DNA from: Nomia melanderi
Taxonomy: Eukaryota > Arthropoda > Insecta > Hymenoptera > Halictidae
NCBI RefSeq assembly: GCF_051020985.1
Contig: NC_135010.1
Coordinates: 308,001 to 372,000 of the forward strand
Direction of reading: 5' to 3'
DNA length: 64,000 bases
In this document: positions 1-10,485 of the stretch, one piece after another
Layout of the letters: each line of letters starts with the position of its first letter
Numbering within the stretch: the first letter of the stretch is position 1
Translations under genes and position numbers: made by a program
Notes under the pieces: generated by a model
Databases searched by the model: none
The model's input: the letters and a program-made list of their open reading frames with translations, nothing else
What the model was told of the DNA's origin: nothing

Positions 1-559
1 CGACTAATTTTGCGGCAATAGAGCTTTTATAGCGCCACGTGCTGTCACACGAAATTCACTTTTTGCATCAACAATTTGCTGTTGGGATCCGGGTGAATGA
101 CGCGAAGTCCGATTCGTTAATAATAATTATATTTCGGCGTTTCAACGTATTCTCCAGATATAACACATCGAACGACGCGGAAACAGACAATTTCGGACAG
201 ACCGTTAACCAACAGGGTTGAAAGAATAACTATATTTTATCTTAGAGATTCCAATTCTTATATACTAAGCTTTTCGCTAAGGAGGGGATGTCGGTGACCC
301 TTGGTACCTGATGACTCGTTATAGATGACTAGTCCTGGATGAGACATTTGTGTATTTTATCTAGGATTTTGGACTTGTGAAAAACATGCTGAGTAAGATA
401 TTTTGGACGCGGCGGGTCTAGGACGCTTATCTATGGTGCGTCATTAGGTTGGTCATCCAACATTGCATAAACGTTTACCACAGTAAATTACACAAAATTG
501 CGATGGGCCACTGCTGTAGTGTGTCAACAATTAATTTTTCTGACTCGTCTTTAGGCTTA
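1..559. other. AT-rich intergenic DNA, nothing recognised
   Basis: Short frames of 60-90 codons occur on both strands, but none has a recognisable motif, splice context or codon bias. I see no RNA gene or repeat shared with the rest of the window. Confidence 0.5.
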
Positions 560-975
560 CGTCTTTTTTATATTCCACGCGAGTTACGAATGTCTGCTTT
601 TGCAAATGAGGACGTGGTCGATTCGCTTTCCTGGAGTTTTCTCTTTTCGAAAAGGCGGGAGTCGGAATCAGAGATTTTGTACGAAGCGAAGGGAATCGAA
701 ATTGGTGGCTCTTTTGTTTTATAAAAGGTGGCGGGAATCGAATTTGGAGAGTCGCCTCTTGGTGGCGTCACACTCTCATGCTCACACGCATTCTTGCAAC
801 GTGCGCGGGAAATTCGCCGATCGTCGCTTGCTTCTTGCGCCACTCTGACGCGACCGATCATCTAATTGCGTAGCAACGGGGCTCTCATGCACACACGCGA
901 CACACGCGTCTTGCAGTGGACGCGGGAAATTCGTTGATCGTTGTTTGCTTCTCCGCCCTTTCATCCGCTTATTGC
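560..975. repeat. GC-richer segment with a degenerate ~110-bp direct duplication
   Basis: A segment beginning CTCTCATGC at about 773 recurs at about 882. Both copies share CACACGC, CGCGGGAAATTCG and GATCGT...TTTGCTTCT/TGCTTCTTGC in the same order, with many substitutions. A shorter echo lies just upstream, where GGCGGGAGTCGGAATC and GGCGGGAATCGAATTT are about 80 bp apart. CpG content is higher than in the surroundings. Overlapping frames occur on both strands, but indels between the two copies do not preserve a frame, so I do not call a gene. It could be a promoter-type island, an exon/UTR or an old repeat; the sequence does not decide. Confidence 0.45.
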
Positions 976-1577
976 TTGGACCTTCTCGACTCTTGGCCAG
1001 TTTTCCAACGTTTCGTACAATCCTAAGTGAAAAAGTCTCCTTGTCCCTGTAGTTTTTTATCTTGACACTGCTCTTGACACTGTTTTAAAATTTAATAAGG
1101 TCTATTCAGTTTGGGTTTCTATTGTAGAGATTTTTCAATTTTTGTTAAGTCGTTCTCAGTTTCGCTGAAAATAATAATTAGATTCGTGTTTAACATGTAC
1201 AAATTAGTAGAACCGCTTGCGTTTTATCTAAAAAGCTTAGGGAATTTCATTTGTTTTTAAGAAGCTTTTTAATGAATGCGTGAACACATGATTTTTGTCA
1301 TAGGCTGCATCATTTTATGAAGAAACGATACAAAATCTGGTGCTCTGTTACGACAAATGTGTTAACAGTTGTGAGAATTATATAGGAAAATAGTTTCAGA
1401 TCTGTACAATAGAATAGAAATAAAATTTGTTTAAAAGAAGTTTCCATTTTTTATAATATTTAATGGGAATATATTTCTCGAATACGTCTCGTATCAGCAA
1501 CAAACTTTCGACCATTTATTGAAAAATGAAGTTATGCCAAAAATGTCTCTCAATTTTTTCACAATTTTTACTTATGA
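976..1577. other. AT-rich intergenic DNA, nothing recognised
   Basis: Low-complexity AT-rich DNA with no frame, repeat or RNA motif I can support. Confidence 0.5.
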
Positions 1578-1902
1578 TTAACACTATTCCTACTGAAACT
1601 GTACGTATACCTATTCCTACCGCGACCAGTCAAATGACTAGTCTTTAGCACAACTTATATTTTTTAATATAGAATGATGATAATAGCCAATTTGACAGTA
1701 TACAATTATAGTTTCCTTTATTTAGAAGTATATAATTTACATTTTATTCGTTTTCACTGTATTTTTTACAAATATGTTTGTCGATTGTACATTTCCCACA
1801 CACGTACTTTTTACATTTTAGACAGATTTTGTTAGTCTTATTGTTTGTGCAATATGTTATTTGGCATGGTTTCCATATTTTATATTCAATGGCAAGTGTT
1901 AA
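1578..1902 (-). mobile_element. piggyBac-like transposon relic with C-terminal cysteine-rich domain
   Basis: A TTAACACT end at 1578 is followed by a stretch (to about 1645) with a small palindrome, GTCAAATGAC, that also occurs in the TTAA-bounded element at 12.9 kb. On the minus strand, about 1877 to 1740 reads a short frame with the spacing C-x4-C-x8-C-x2-C-x4-C-x2-C and a further C after a His (CQITYC, ICLKCKKYVC, GKC, KHIC), ending in a stop about 160 bp inside the element. A cysteine-rich zinc-binding tail is the usual C-terminus of piggyBac transposases, which target TTAA. The catalytic DDD domain is absent. A TTAACACTTGCC end at 1899-1902 may be the other boundary, but the coding tail would then start very near it, so that edge is uncertain. 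Family assignment is from motif shape only. Confidence 0.5.
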
Positions 1903-2689
1903 ATAGGGAAAATGGGACAAAAACTGATCTTTCGAATTTACCCTATAACTACCCTTCTGGTTGAGATAGAGGGTTGAAAATTGGTGTACAATATTTTCTA
2001 TGGGTAAATTATCGAATGAAACTTTTTCGAGAAAAATCGGTCTAAGGGCACTTTTAAACTCCTTATTCTGCTATGCCCTTTTACTAATATACAGTCTGAG
2101 AATCTATGTCGCTACTTTGAAAAGTATGTTATTTAAAGTAGTTCGAAGAAGATTGTTTTTAAACATTTATGCAAATCTTAGCTACCACTTACTGATAATT
2201 ACGTAGTAATGTACTAAAGAATACAAGAATTTGAATTTTGTTGGTGTATCATTCATTTTATTTTTACATTTGAGCCATATGCGTTCGAAATCTGTCAAAA
2301 AGAGAGTCAGAGGTAGCATTGAATCATTTAAATAGTTTAAAGCTTAAGAATCATTAATACAACATCGGATTTTCTACACCGGAAATTCTTCGCATACTGA
2401 AAATTAAATACATTTAGGTAAGGTGATTGGGTAAGTTTTATACAAAAATAGTAATTACTTATATGCTACTAAAAAATGAAGACGGACTTACTACTCCACC
2501 TGATATTTTTAGTTTTGCAAAATATTTTAGAAGAATAATTATATTACGAGAGAATATTGAAACATTGAATTGCTATAGTATTACAATGTTACAGTTTCAA
2601 GCATAGAAATATGAATCATAACAGTTCATAAATTGATATTGTCAGACACATTTTAAATATTCATACGCTCGATTTCCAGGATATTTCAA
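1903..2689. other. AT-rich intergenic DNA, nothing recognised
   Basis: A 68-codon frame at 2000-2206 is rich in Leu, Ile and Tyr, as expected of AT-rich noncoding DNA. No motif is seen. Confidence 0.5.
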
Positions 2690-2965
2690 AGATATTTTAC
2701 AGCGTCGGAAATTTAAAAATGTTTCAATGATTTTTAATGATTTTTGGGAGAATAGGCTGTGGCTTCTCGTAAAGTAATTTAAGACGTGTCAAAAGGTTCA
2801 GACGCATGCGAGGGGCATTTTTGCGAAGTCTGCGAAATTGTCCTTGGCAAGAACATGGTTACTCGCCTGATCAAACTCAGACTAATAGTAAAAATTTATT
2901 TGAAAATTCACGAATAGAAAAATTTCATATTCTCGGAAGTCGTTGCCAAGATTCTTATTGTTCAC
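2690..2965 (+). repeat. Dispersed repeat G, copy 1
   Basis: This stretch aligns by eye with 25060-25380 in the same orientation. Shared blocks include TGGCTTCTCG, AAGTAATTTAA, AGAACAT and GAAAGTCGT-like words in the same order, with roughly one difference in three or four bases. The 72-codon frame at 2806-3024 falls inside it and is not conserved in the other copy, so it is not called as a gene. Element type is unknown. Confidence 0.4.
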
Positions 2966-3187
2966 AGTTAAATGAAAGTCAGTTTGTCGGAAAGTTAGTC
3001 GATCTCGAACAATTTTCCAAATGAATAACATTTAAATTTTCTTCGTGTCTTACAGATACACTCGCTCAACGATTTATATTAATTTTTAGCGAATCAAGTT
3101 TGCTATAAATAGAAATTTTGATCGACTTTTGTGGAAACAAGTATGTCATAATTATTAAAAATAGCAACCGTCTTGATTGGATAAATC

Positions 3188-3862
3188 CAATTATTTAAAA
3201 CAGAACGATCGTGAAAAACTTTATCATAATTATTATGAAAATTTATAAAAGAATTAAACATTATATGTATACATATAAGAAGTGACCGGGGTCCAGGCTA
3301 TATAGTGCGTAGTCACGGCCCTGCATAGCTGTGGCCGGCGAGCGATGGCCGTGTGGCGCGAAGTTCCGTGCACGCGCTCTTCGCGAACATTTTCTTAGCC
3401 TGTCCTAAAGAAAAACCGATCTCACGCTTCCCACGGAGGGGTTCCTCTTCAGAAATGTCTGCAGAATCCAATGGTGCACAGCAAATTCGTGCTGGCCAAC
3501 CCACTTTTCGTAGAGATATAACAGAAGTGCACACAAAGTACGCGCATCTACCCTTTTTTAAACTTTGATCATCGTTTACAAACATTTAATGATATGAAAA
3601 TTTCACGATTTTTATAGCTACGTGATCAGGCAAGTCTCCTTTATTGTTTGCGACAAATTTTAACTGTTTATCGTTTTTAGTTTTCACGCAACACTTGGTT
3701 TTCTGAAAAATTCGACCGTTTTTACAAAACCCCAGTTTTTTCGAAAACTGAACCTGACCCAGCAATTTGGTTTTCGGATTCGTATTTAGGGTAAGGAACT
3801 CTATAAGAATCACATAGTGGTTATTGCGAAAACTAACATAGGTCAAAATTTGTTCCACAGTG
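3188..3862 (-). mobile_element. Family R inverted-repeat element, copy 1 (one end variant)
   Basis: The outer end at 3862 reads CCACAGTG followed by TA. It matches, in inverse orientation, the copies at 60513-61252 and 63004-63588. All carry GGTAAGGAACTCTATAAG and CACTTCTTATATGTATA or their complements. Frames at 3313-3585 and 3586-3903 resemble those of the other copies at the protein level. However, both strands are open and the frames shift between copies, so I read this as young-repeat similarity rather than coding. The low end stops at CAATTATTTAAAACAG, an end shared with copy 63004 but not with copy 60513. It is probably non-autonomous. Confidence 0.6.
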
Positions 3863-4016
3863 TAATGATCACGCGTGGAAAGCTGAAGCGGTCCGAGCAT
3901 CATAAGTGGAAGCGTCCTCTTGCTCCTGTGTACTTTTAAATCTTAGGTCAGCGCTATGTTCGGAAGAGGCGATCTGTACATACATATATAGAACTGTTTA
4001 CAAACATAGTTGCGGG

Positions 4017-4100
4017 CAGCAGCTCCTAGGGTAGAGGTATGTAGTAGGAAAACGCTGTTTTCGAGTTACTAGCGTGAGGGGAGTCAGTTAGATACCTCTG
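4017..4100. repeat. Short repeat shared with 16211-16290
   Basis: GGGTAGAGGTA...GTAGG and TGAGGGGAG occur in the same order at both places, with several substitutions. It is too short to classify. Confidence 0.3.
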
Positions 4101-5557
4101 TTGTATGCATTTAACTTTTTCGTCCCTGACTATGTATTTTACAAACCACACTACGAATTTTGTAAAAAAAAAATTACAGCTGCGCACTAATCAATGAAAC
4201 ACATGTACTAACATTTGATTAGCACTTAAGCTGTTAGGCATAAGCAAAGGTCCCCGTACAATCTTCCTTTATCTTCAAAGCATTTCCTAGCTTTCCGGTA
4301 ATTTAAAATGTTCGTGATGCCTATGTGTACCATTCGGGACGGAAGGGTTTATACAGAGTACTTTGAGGGGATAATATAGTAATTAATAAATAATCAAATA
4401 TTTTTTGGAAGACATGACAATTTCGGGAATTTTTTGATCGTATCTCGTATACTTTCACAACATGACATATTTCGTCACACCTGTAGTGCAGTTCGTGATG
4501 ACGGAATGTGTTGACACATTCATAGTACACTTCGTGATGATGATTGTCACTCCGAGTTGTCATTACCGTAATTACGTAGCTTGTACGATGCGATGAAAAA
4601 TTTCGATATAAGCGATTAAGAGTTTAATAACTAATAGGTCTTTCAATACACAAAATGTGTTTAAACAGATAATGCATTTCGATAGAATTTGATTCTCTGC
4701 ACGAAAATACAAAAAAGTGTAGAATAATATTTTCTGATATGTCACCTTATTTGAACTGAGATTTTTTGTACATTTATGTACTATACATTTAAAAATTGTA
4801 TCGTGCACGTCAAACAGCAGTATATTCTTTATAAGAATATTCAATAAATTTTTGCAGAGAAAAGTTTTACGTAGATATAAATATTCATGAAATTATTCAA
4901 AGTAAAAACAGATTTAATAGCTTGGAGGAAGTTACAAAGGCAGCGTCAGAATTTCAGTAATGCTTTCTTCCATGATCTCGGGAGATATCAAACTGTCTTG
5001 TACTTTGAAGTACATGCAATGGATGTGCACATCAAGAATATCAAAAAGCACTTGAATTTATTGCTATTTAAAATTCAACGTAATAAACCTGATTCAAAAG
5101 TAACATTTATTTGTTTTAATAATGTATAATTTAGATATTTAGGTGTTTTCATTTAGATGAAACTTATGGTGCACAATTTATCGGTCGCATTGTCTTTTCC
5201 AGCATTTCTGTAGAAAAAAAATGTTCGAAATAAAAATTCACCAGTGTTTAATAAGTTATAACTTATAATAAATATAGTTTCCAAAAAATAATTTTTTCAA
5301 CAAAATTTCAAGGTGAATTTAATTTTTTTAAAATGATATAATATATTTTAGATCGCATGCTTCTGTAGCAATTCGTAAAAGACGAATTCAACGACTTACT
5401 GTATCACGATTTTCAGAAGATTTTTACTTCTGAAATTTTGTCTTAAAAATGTTACTTTCAAAAGTTACTTTATTTTGATTAAATTATATTATCTCAGATC
5501 TGATCGGACGATATTTTTGAAAAGTATGCAATCCAACAGATGTCGAGTCATTTAAAA
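4101..5557. other. AT-rich intergenic DNA, nothing recognised
   Basis: Frames of 80-90 codons at 4321-4563, 4572-4844 and 4887-5129 lack recognisable domains and are low complexity. A short echo (CAGTTCGTGATGA / CACTTCGTGATGA near 4490 and 4530) is the only internal repeat noticed. Confidence 0.45.
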
Positions 5558-5770
5558 CGGTTTCATCATTAAATGTTTATAAATGATGGTCAAACTTAAA
5601 AAAAAAAAAAGCGTGTACTTTGTATGCACATCTGTCACATTTCTACGAAAAGTGGGTTGACTAGCACAAATATGATATGCACCATTGGATTCTGCAGACA
5701 TTTTTGAAAAGGAACCGCGCTTGTGATCTTAGACATTTCCGATGTAATGAAAATTAATGTCTTCAACATA
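5558..5770 (+). mobile_element. Family R fragment
   Basis: ATTAAATGTTTATAAATGATGG, TTTCTACGAAAAGTGGGTTG and CACCATTGGATTCTGCAGAC-type words match copies at 3.2-3.9, 60.5-61.2 and 63.0-63.6 kb. Both ends are missing and an A-rich run of about 13 interrupts it. Confidence 0.6.
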
Positions 5771-6091
5771 TACAATAAAAATGAAATCTTACTTCAGACC
5801 TTACCCACTGTTTCACATGCGCGTCATTTATTCCTATAAAATTTTACAGATGCATAAGATTACTCTTATTATTATCTAGTAGCAAATACAGATGGGTACT
5901 CTTTATTAGACATAACACTTTCTTATAAAAGATTGTCTCTGCACCAATATTTTCAAAATTTTTCCATTACCGGATCGAACTGGAAAAATAAGAATTGTTC
6001 TCACGGCGTGGATAAAATTCTCATGCAACCAACGAGAGCCTGAAAATTTTTAGTTCCCGATTTAGATTCATCGAATAGTTCCGATTAAACG

Positions 6092-6810
6092 TTGCGAAGA
6101 AAACTTTCTTTTTTCTTTCAGCTACTCGGTAACGGGTGTGATTGGAATTTTCAAGTGGGCTCTCCTTCAGTAGACGACAATGTTCAAGTGGCGTTCCGCT
6201 GGACCCTCACGGCGATGAGGGCGAGATCTTCGAAATTAATGAAACTGAAATTCGCCGAGAGTTTTCTTTCAGCGGAAATCAGGGAAATGTCGATCGATTT
6301 CGCACTGCGGTTCGGCGCTTCGGTCTCTTCTTGTCGTCATTGCAATTAACGAATCACGAAGACTTTACTCTTTTATGAGCCTGAAGCGAAAGAAACAGAC
6401 GACAAGGGCGGTTACGAAAAAGGGCGGCATCGATGTTATGCGGAAGTCGGGTAACTTCGTACGAATCGAGGTTGAACGGCGCTGTTCGAAGGGGAAATGC
6501 GAAGCAGAAACTAGTTGTTGCGGAAATCGATTTTCACTGTCAGTGCGGCATTACCCAGCGGAATTCGTAACTTAATATTATCCGACGCTACCATTCGCAC
6601 GATTGTTACTTAACAATGAGAGTACCTGACGATCGACTGTGCTGACTGTGACACAGAACATTTCCTGTGATAACTCTGTATATCTTTTGCATCGCTATCA
6701 CACTTGTGCGTTTAATACCATACAAATTTGAGCGTGGCTCAATGAGTTATAAATGTATGCCTACTACACGACGTGCTACGTGTAATCCAAACATTTAATA
6801 AATTTAAGCT
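6092..6810 (+). other. GC-richer block, possible terminal exon/UTR, function unknown
   Basis: A pyrimidine tract ending TTTCTTTCAG at about 6120 would serve as a 3' splice acceptor. It leads into DNA clearly less AT-rich than its surroundings. Two overlapping plus frames (85 codons at 6092-6349 and 66 codons at 6375-6575) contain no domain I recognise. An AATAAA lies near 6797. This fits the last exon and 3' UTR of a gene whose other exons are outside the window, but an old GC-rich repeat or a chance open stretch fits equally well. Confidence 0.2.
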
Positions 6811-7490
6811 TCAACTGATAAAATGGGTTTGGTACGTCAATTTTATTCTTTAACCCTTGTACAGAGGTTGAAAACAGTTATGACTTTATTTCGGTCCTTC
6901 GTAACTGTTTCAGTCGGAACCGATGTATCACAATTTCAAACAGTTATTTTCGGAACCTATTCAATTCCTGGCTTTGGGCGACCGGTAATGGGCTACTTTT
7001 ATATACATTTATACGTTATCGAATGCTTGATTCTCTGTCATGTTACATTCCGTTATGTTTTCGAAAACATTTATTCTTTCTTTCTTTTAGCTATTCTGTT
7101 ATTGCATCAATTGACAGTCCGCTCGTACTACAGTAAGCTATCATTTTGAAAGAGAAATTAAATCTCGATCATAAATGACCTAGTGTCAGCTGTCTATGTA
7201 ACTGTTTGCCGGTCGGTCGGCTGAAAGTTAAAATTCTGTTTTAAAAATAAGTTTAACAATTTTATTTATCGCAAATATAACCAGTTTATTATACGTTAAA
7301 ATACTTTCCCACTATCTAAAAAATTGTATGTTACCACTATCTCATTACAAAGTTGAACAAAAAAATTTTATTTCTGTTTATACGTGCAACATTTTATTAA
7401 TACTTCAGTAGTCGATGACTTACATTTTATCATTCGTATGCCAAATTTTAATGGCTGATAACGCTATACATTGGTGTCTCCCTAAGCGTA
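6811..7490. other. AT-rich intergenic DNA, nothing recognised
   Basis: The 108-codon frame at 6823-7149 is hydrophobic and Tyr/Phe-rich in the manner of random AT-rich DNA. It has no signal peptide plus domain structure I would trust. Confidence 0.4.
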
Positions 7491-8042
7491 CTGCAATGAA
7501 CATTGGATAATTGCAACATCGGGGACCTCTTCATAATAGCAATGTCGACATCCCCACCACATCCCCATCAGGTTCCTTTTAACTCATCATAACGTTCGAC
7601 AACCGACCGCAGTTGAAGAGTGTAATGCGATCCGACTATTATCGAACTCGACGATTTCAATGTCTCTTTCTTTTCTATTCGCAGTCCTTTTCTATATCCG
7701 AAACTTTAATCGTTTATTATACAAACAATTATGATCATAGTTCTATCATGTTTAGTGTTATTTTAATCAGAAAAAGATGACAAACGTGATGGTGAAAGTT
7801 TCACTCATCAAAAATCAAAAATAAAAAAGGTTTGATTTTGGAAATAAAGATCTCAAGCTCATTGCAAGCCTTTAATGTTACTGAACGCTTCGTCTCTTAG
7901 CGTTTTTTTTCCTTCCCTGGCGTTATCCTTTTCTCCTCCTGCCATGCTAAAATGTTCGTTTCTTGGAGTGGATTCGATTCTACCTCTTCATAATTGCAAC
8001 TTCTCGGTCCCGTTGAGTGTTGCAATTATCCAATGTTCATTG
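7491..8042. mobile_element. Family D pogo/Tigger-like MITE, copy 1
   Basis: Inverted termini bound this 552-bp element. The left reads CTGCAATGAACATTGGATAA and the right, reversed, reads CAATGAACATTGGATAATTG. Each is flanked by TA (7489-7490 and 8043-8044). The left arm continues GCAACATCGGGGACC, the sort of terminal sequence seen in pogo/Tigger DNA transposons, which duplicate TA. There is no coding capacity. The copy at 39721-40441 shares both ends and blocks of the interior but carries about 200 bp more. Confidence 0.75.
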
Positions 8043-9005
8043 TAGGGGCAACATATACATTTCACCGACCCTAAGTACTTATTTATTTCAACACTTCTTA
8101 ATTTCCGGCGAGTACAGCTCGTCATTGGTAGGTTTCTTAAGAAAATTTATGGCAAGCTGGACTCATCATGCAGTTCAAGAGGTTACGATTTTTTATCTCG
8201 CACTGTTGAAATAATTGAAGACGTTCCTATTTTTTTTACGAGCGAAAAGACTTTTAAAGAAATCGTTAAACAGTCTCAACATCAAGTACTGTCAGATCAT
8301 CGGCTCCTGTGCAATAGGTCACTTAAATTTTCGGCAAAGTTTTTTTTAGCTTATATTCATAACTCCGACATCAGCGCCAATACATACAGTTCATTTTCTT
8401 TTTGTACGAAGAATTTGGAAGTAACATAGACTCAACCGTATTACAAATCTCGCATGAACGTCACCTTCAGGTCAACGTCGCGTAACAGTTTCTGGACGTA
8501 GCAGGGATTATCATATTTTTACTTGCGATCTAATTCTTATTAGTTCGATTTCATGATATTATGTGCAGTTTCTTTTTTGAACACCAGAGATCACTGTAAT
8601 TGATCAAACATCGTTTTTTCATAAACTTTTAAGGCAGATTTTTAGTTCGTCAGTTCATTTTCGACAAAAGCAATCAGAGGCTTCCCTGAACACTTTTACA
8701 GCGAATACTCATTTGCACACACAGTTACACACTGCATTCATTTATGCAACATTCAGAATTCCATTAGATTTGACTTTATATTCCCCCTTTATTTCCTGGG
8801 TACTGGGAATTTTGAAATAGGTGGATATTCACTCTTTCAATTCCGATAGAAATTAAGGATATGGGTATCGGTTTTAAATGAAATCGTAATTGTAAAGGTG
8901 CTATAATTATAATAGAATGCTGAATTTGAAAATATACTATATTAATTAAAAACTGTATTCTATTGATATGTCAATATGTGTCTAAGCATAATGATATATA
9001 TTATA

Positions 9006-9059
<54 letters not shown>

Positions 9060-9421
9060 ATAGGAAATATATCTTGATCAGATTTCACCAAATATCTAAA
9101 TAATTATAGAGGAATATGTATTTCATCGTAAATTAATTATATTTTGTTCTATAATTACATCATACAATTAAAGAAAGTTACTGTATGTTTAAAAAAATGT
9201 TAGCAAACTACTCATGCAAATACGTTCTTCACGTATTGTTAATTTCAACAAGAATACAGTGTCTTTATATATTCTTGATGAAAACCTTGTGTCGTATAAA
9301 CCGCGTGGTAAACAGTAAAATTCAGATATATATGTTTTCTTTAACTAAATTATGCTATCTAAATTGACTGAATTTATAATGTACAAAAATTAACAAATTG
9401 TGATTACAGGTTACGAACAAA
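8043..9421. other. AT-rich intergenic DNA with one microsatellite
   Basis: No gene or element boundary recognised apart from the TA-repeat listed separately. The 60-codon frame at 9185-9367 has no motif. Confidence 0.5.
8995..9056. repeat. (TA)n microsatellite
   Basis: An almost pure run of alternating T and A, with two TTA interruptions at its left side. Confidence 0.95.
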
Positions 9422-10485
9422 TAGGGTAGATCAAGGCGAATCGGGTCAGTTCAGGTTTAGCAGCCAAAACTAATAGTTAAAATTTAGAATCAACTTAAAA
9501 AACTTAAAAATGTTCGCTTTATAAGCAGGAAACTGAAGAATGAGAAACATTCGATGCACCTCAAATTCCGGCGTGAATTGGATTTTTCTCACTTTTTAGT
9601 ATTTTGCTTATAAATCGAAGATTTTTCAGTTTTAACACACTTTTATACTAATATTGAAGCTAAATGTGTATTAATAACAAATTTATTACAAAAATATTCA
9701 TTCTAAGTTCTAACTATTAGTTTTTCGCAGATTACTCCGGGATCTAAAAAGAAATTCAATTTTTTGTAAAAATTTTTTGTTTGATTCAAAATTGTACAAT
9801 TTAATGATATGAAAATCAATTATTGACATACTGTCACAAGTGTACTACCTTTTAACACTATATGTATTAGCACAGTTTTCGTAACACGATTCTTCACAAA
9901 GATTGAATTGAACTCAATCTTTTGATGGTGGGTGGATGAATCTTTCATTGCAGTAAATGCGATAGTATTCTCTGGAACTTGACGTGTGATCAGTTCTTTG
10001 GAGTTAAATCTTATTATTGTATCTTTTATTTTTCTGGATTCTGTAATCTTTGATTTGTCTTTTTCATCCCGCGCGATTTGGTCTGAATAGCCCCGTTCCG
10101 AAGGATTTCAAAGTGAATACGATAAATGAACGAAATACAATATGATAAACTACAGTTCATAAAATATTGATTTTAGACACGTTAGAAACTAATAATAATC
10201 AACACATTTGAGTGTCCAAGATTTGCTTGCCGTTTTAAATGCGAAATTCCAATTATTTATGTTAGATAAGTCCACTGATTCGTTACGTTTGCATCGATTC
10301 TAACACGTACTGGTGGCACAGAATGGTTTAAACCAATCGCAGATGATTGGATTAAATGTAGAGAAGGTGTGTGAAGCAATATGGGCTGTCAGCATATTCG
10401 TTTCTATAACAATGTAACAAATATGGCCAATACTCTTATTTTTATCCGATTCGCCCCGCGATCCTACTCATCTCGGTCTACCCTA
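9422..10485 (-). mobile_element. Family B transposon relic, copy 1
   Basis: Bounded by AGGGTAGATCAAGGCGAAT on the left and the inverse CGGTCTACCCT on the right. The same ends define copies at 16894, 36074 and 57373. Reading the minus strand from about 9965 to 9855 gives a remnant with the pattern C-x2-C, FIHPPSKD, LC-x4-CYEN-C that recurs in all copies. Stop codons interrupt it. The catalytic part of any transposase has been deleted, leaving a 1.06-kb non-autonomous body. The transposon superfamily is not certain; a zinc-finger tail of this type is found behind several eukaryotic transposases. Confidence 0.7.

Noticed and set aside
3313..3903. Two conserved small genes in family R
   Set aside because: Frames are similar between copies because the repeats are young, but both strands are open, starts and stops differ and frameshifts occur, so there is no evidence of coding.
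6092..6575. Definite protein-coding gene
   Set aside because: A good acceptor-like tract and better GC content exist, but two overlapping frames without any recognisable domain are not enough; listed only as a possibility.
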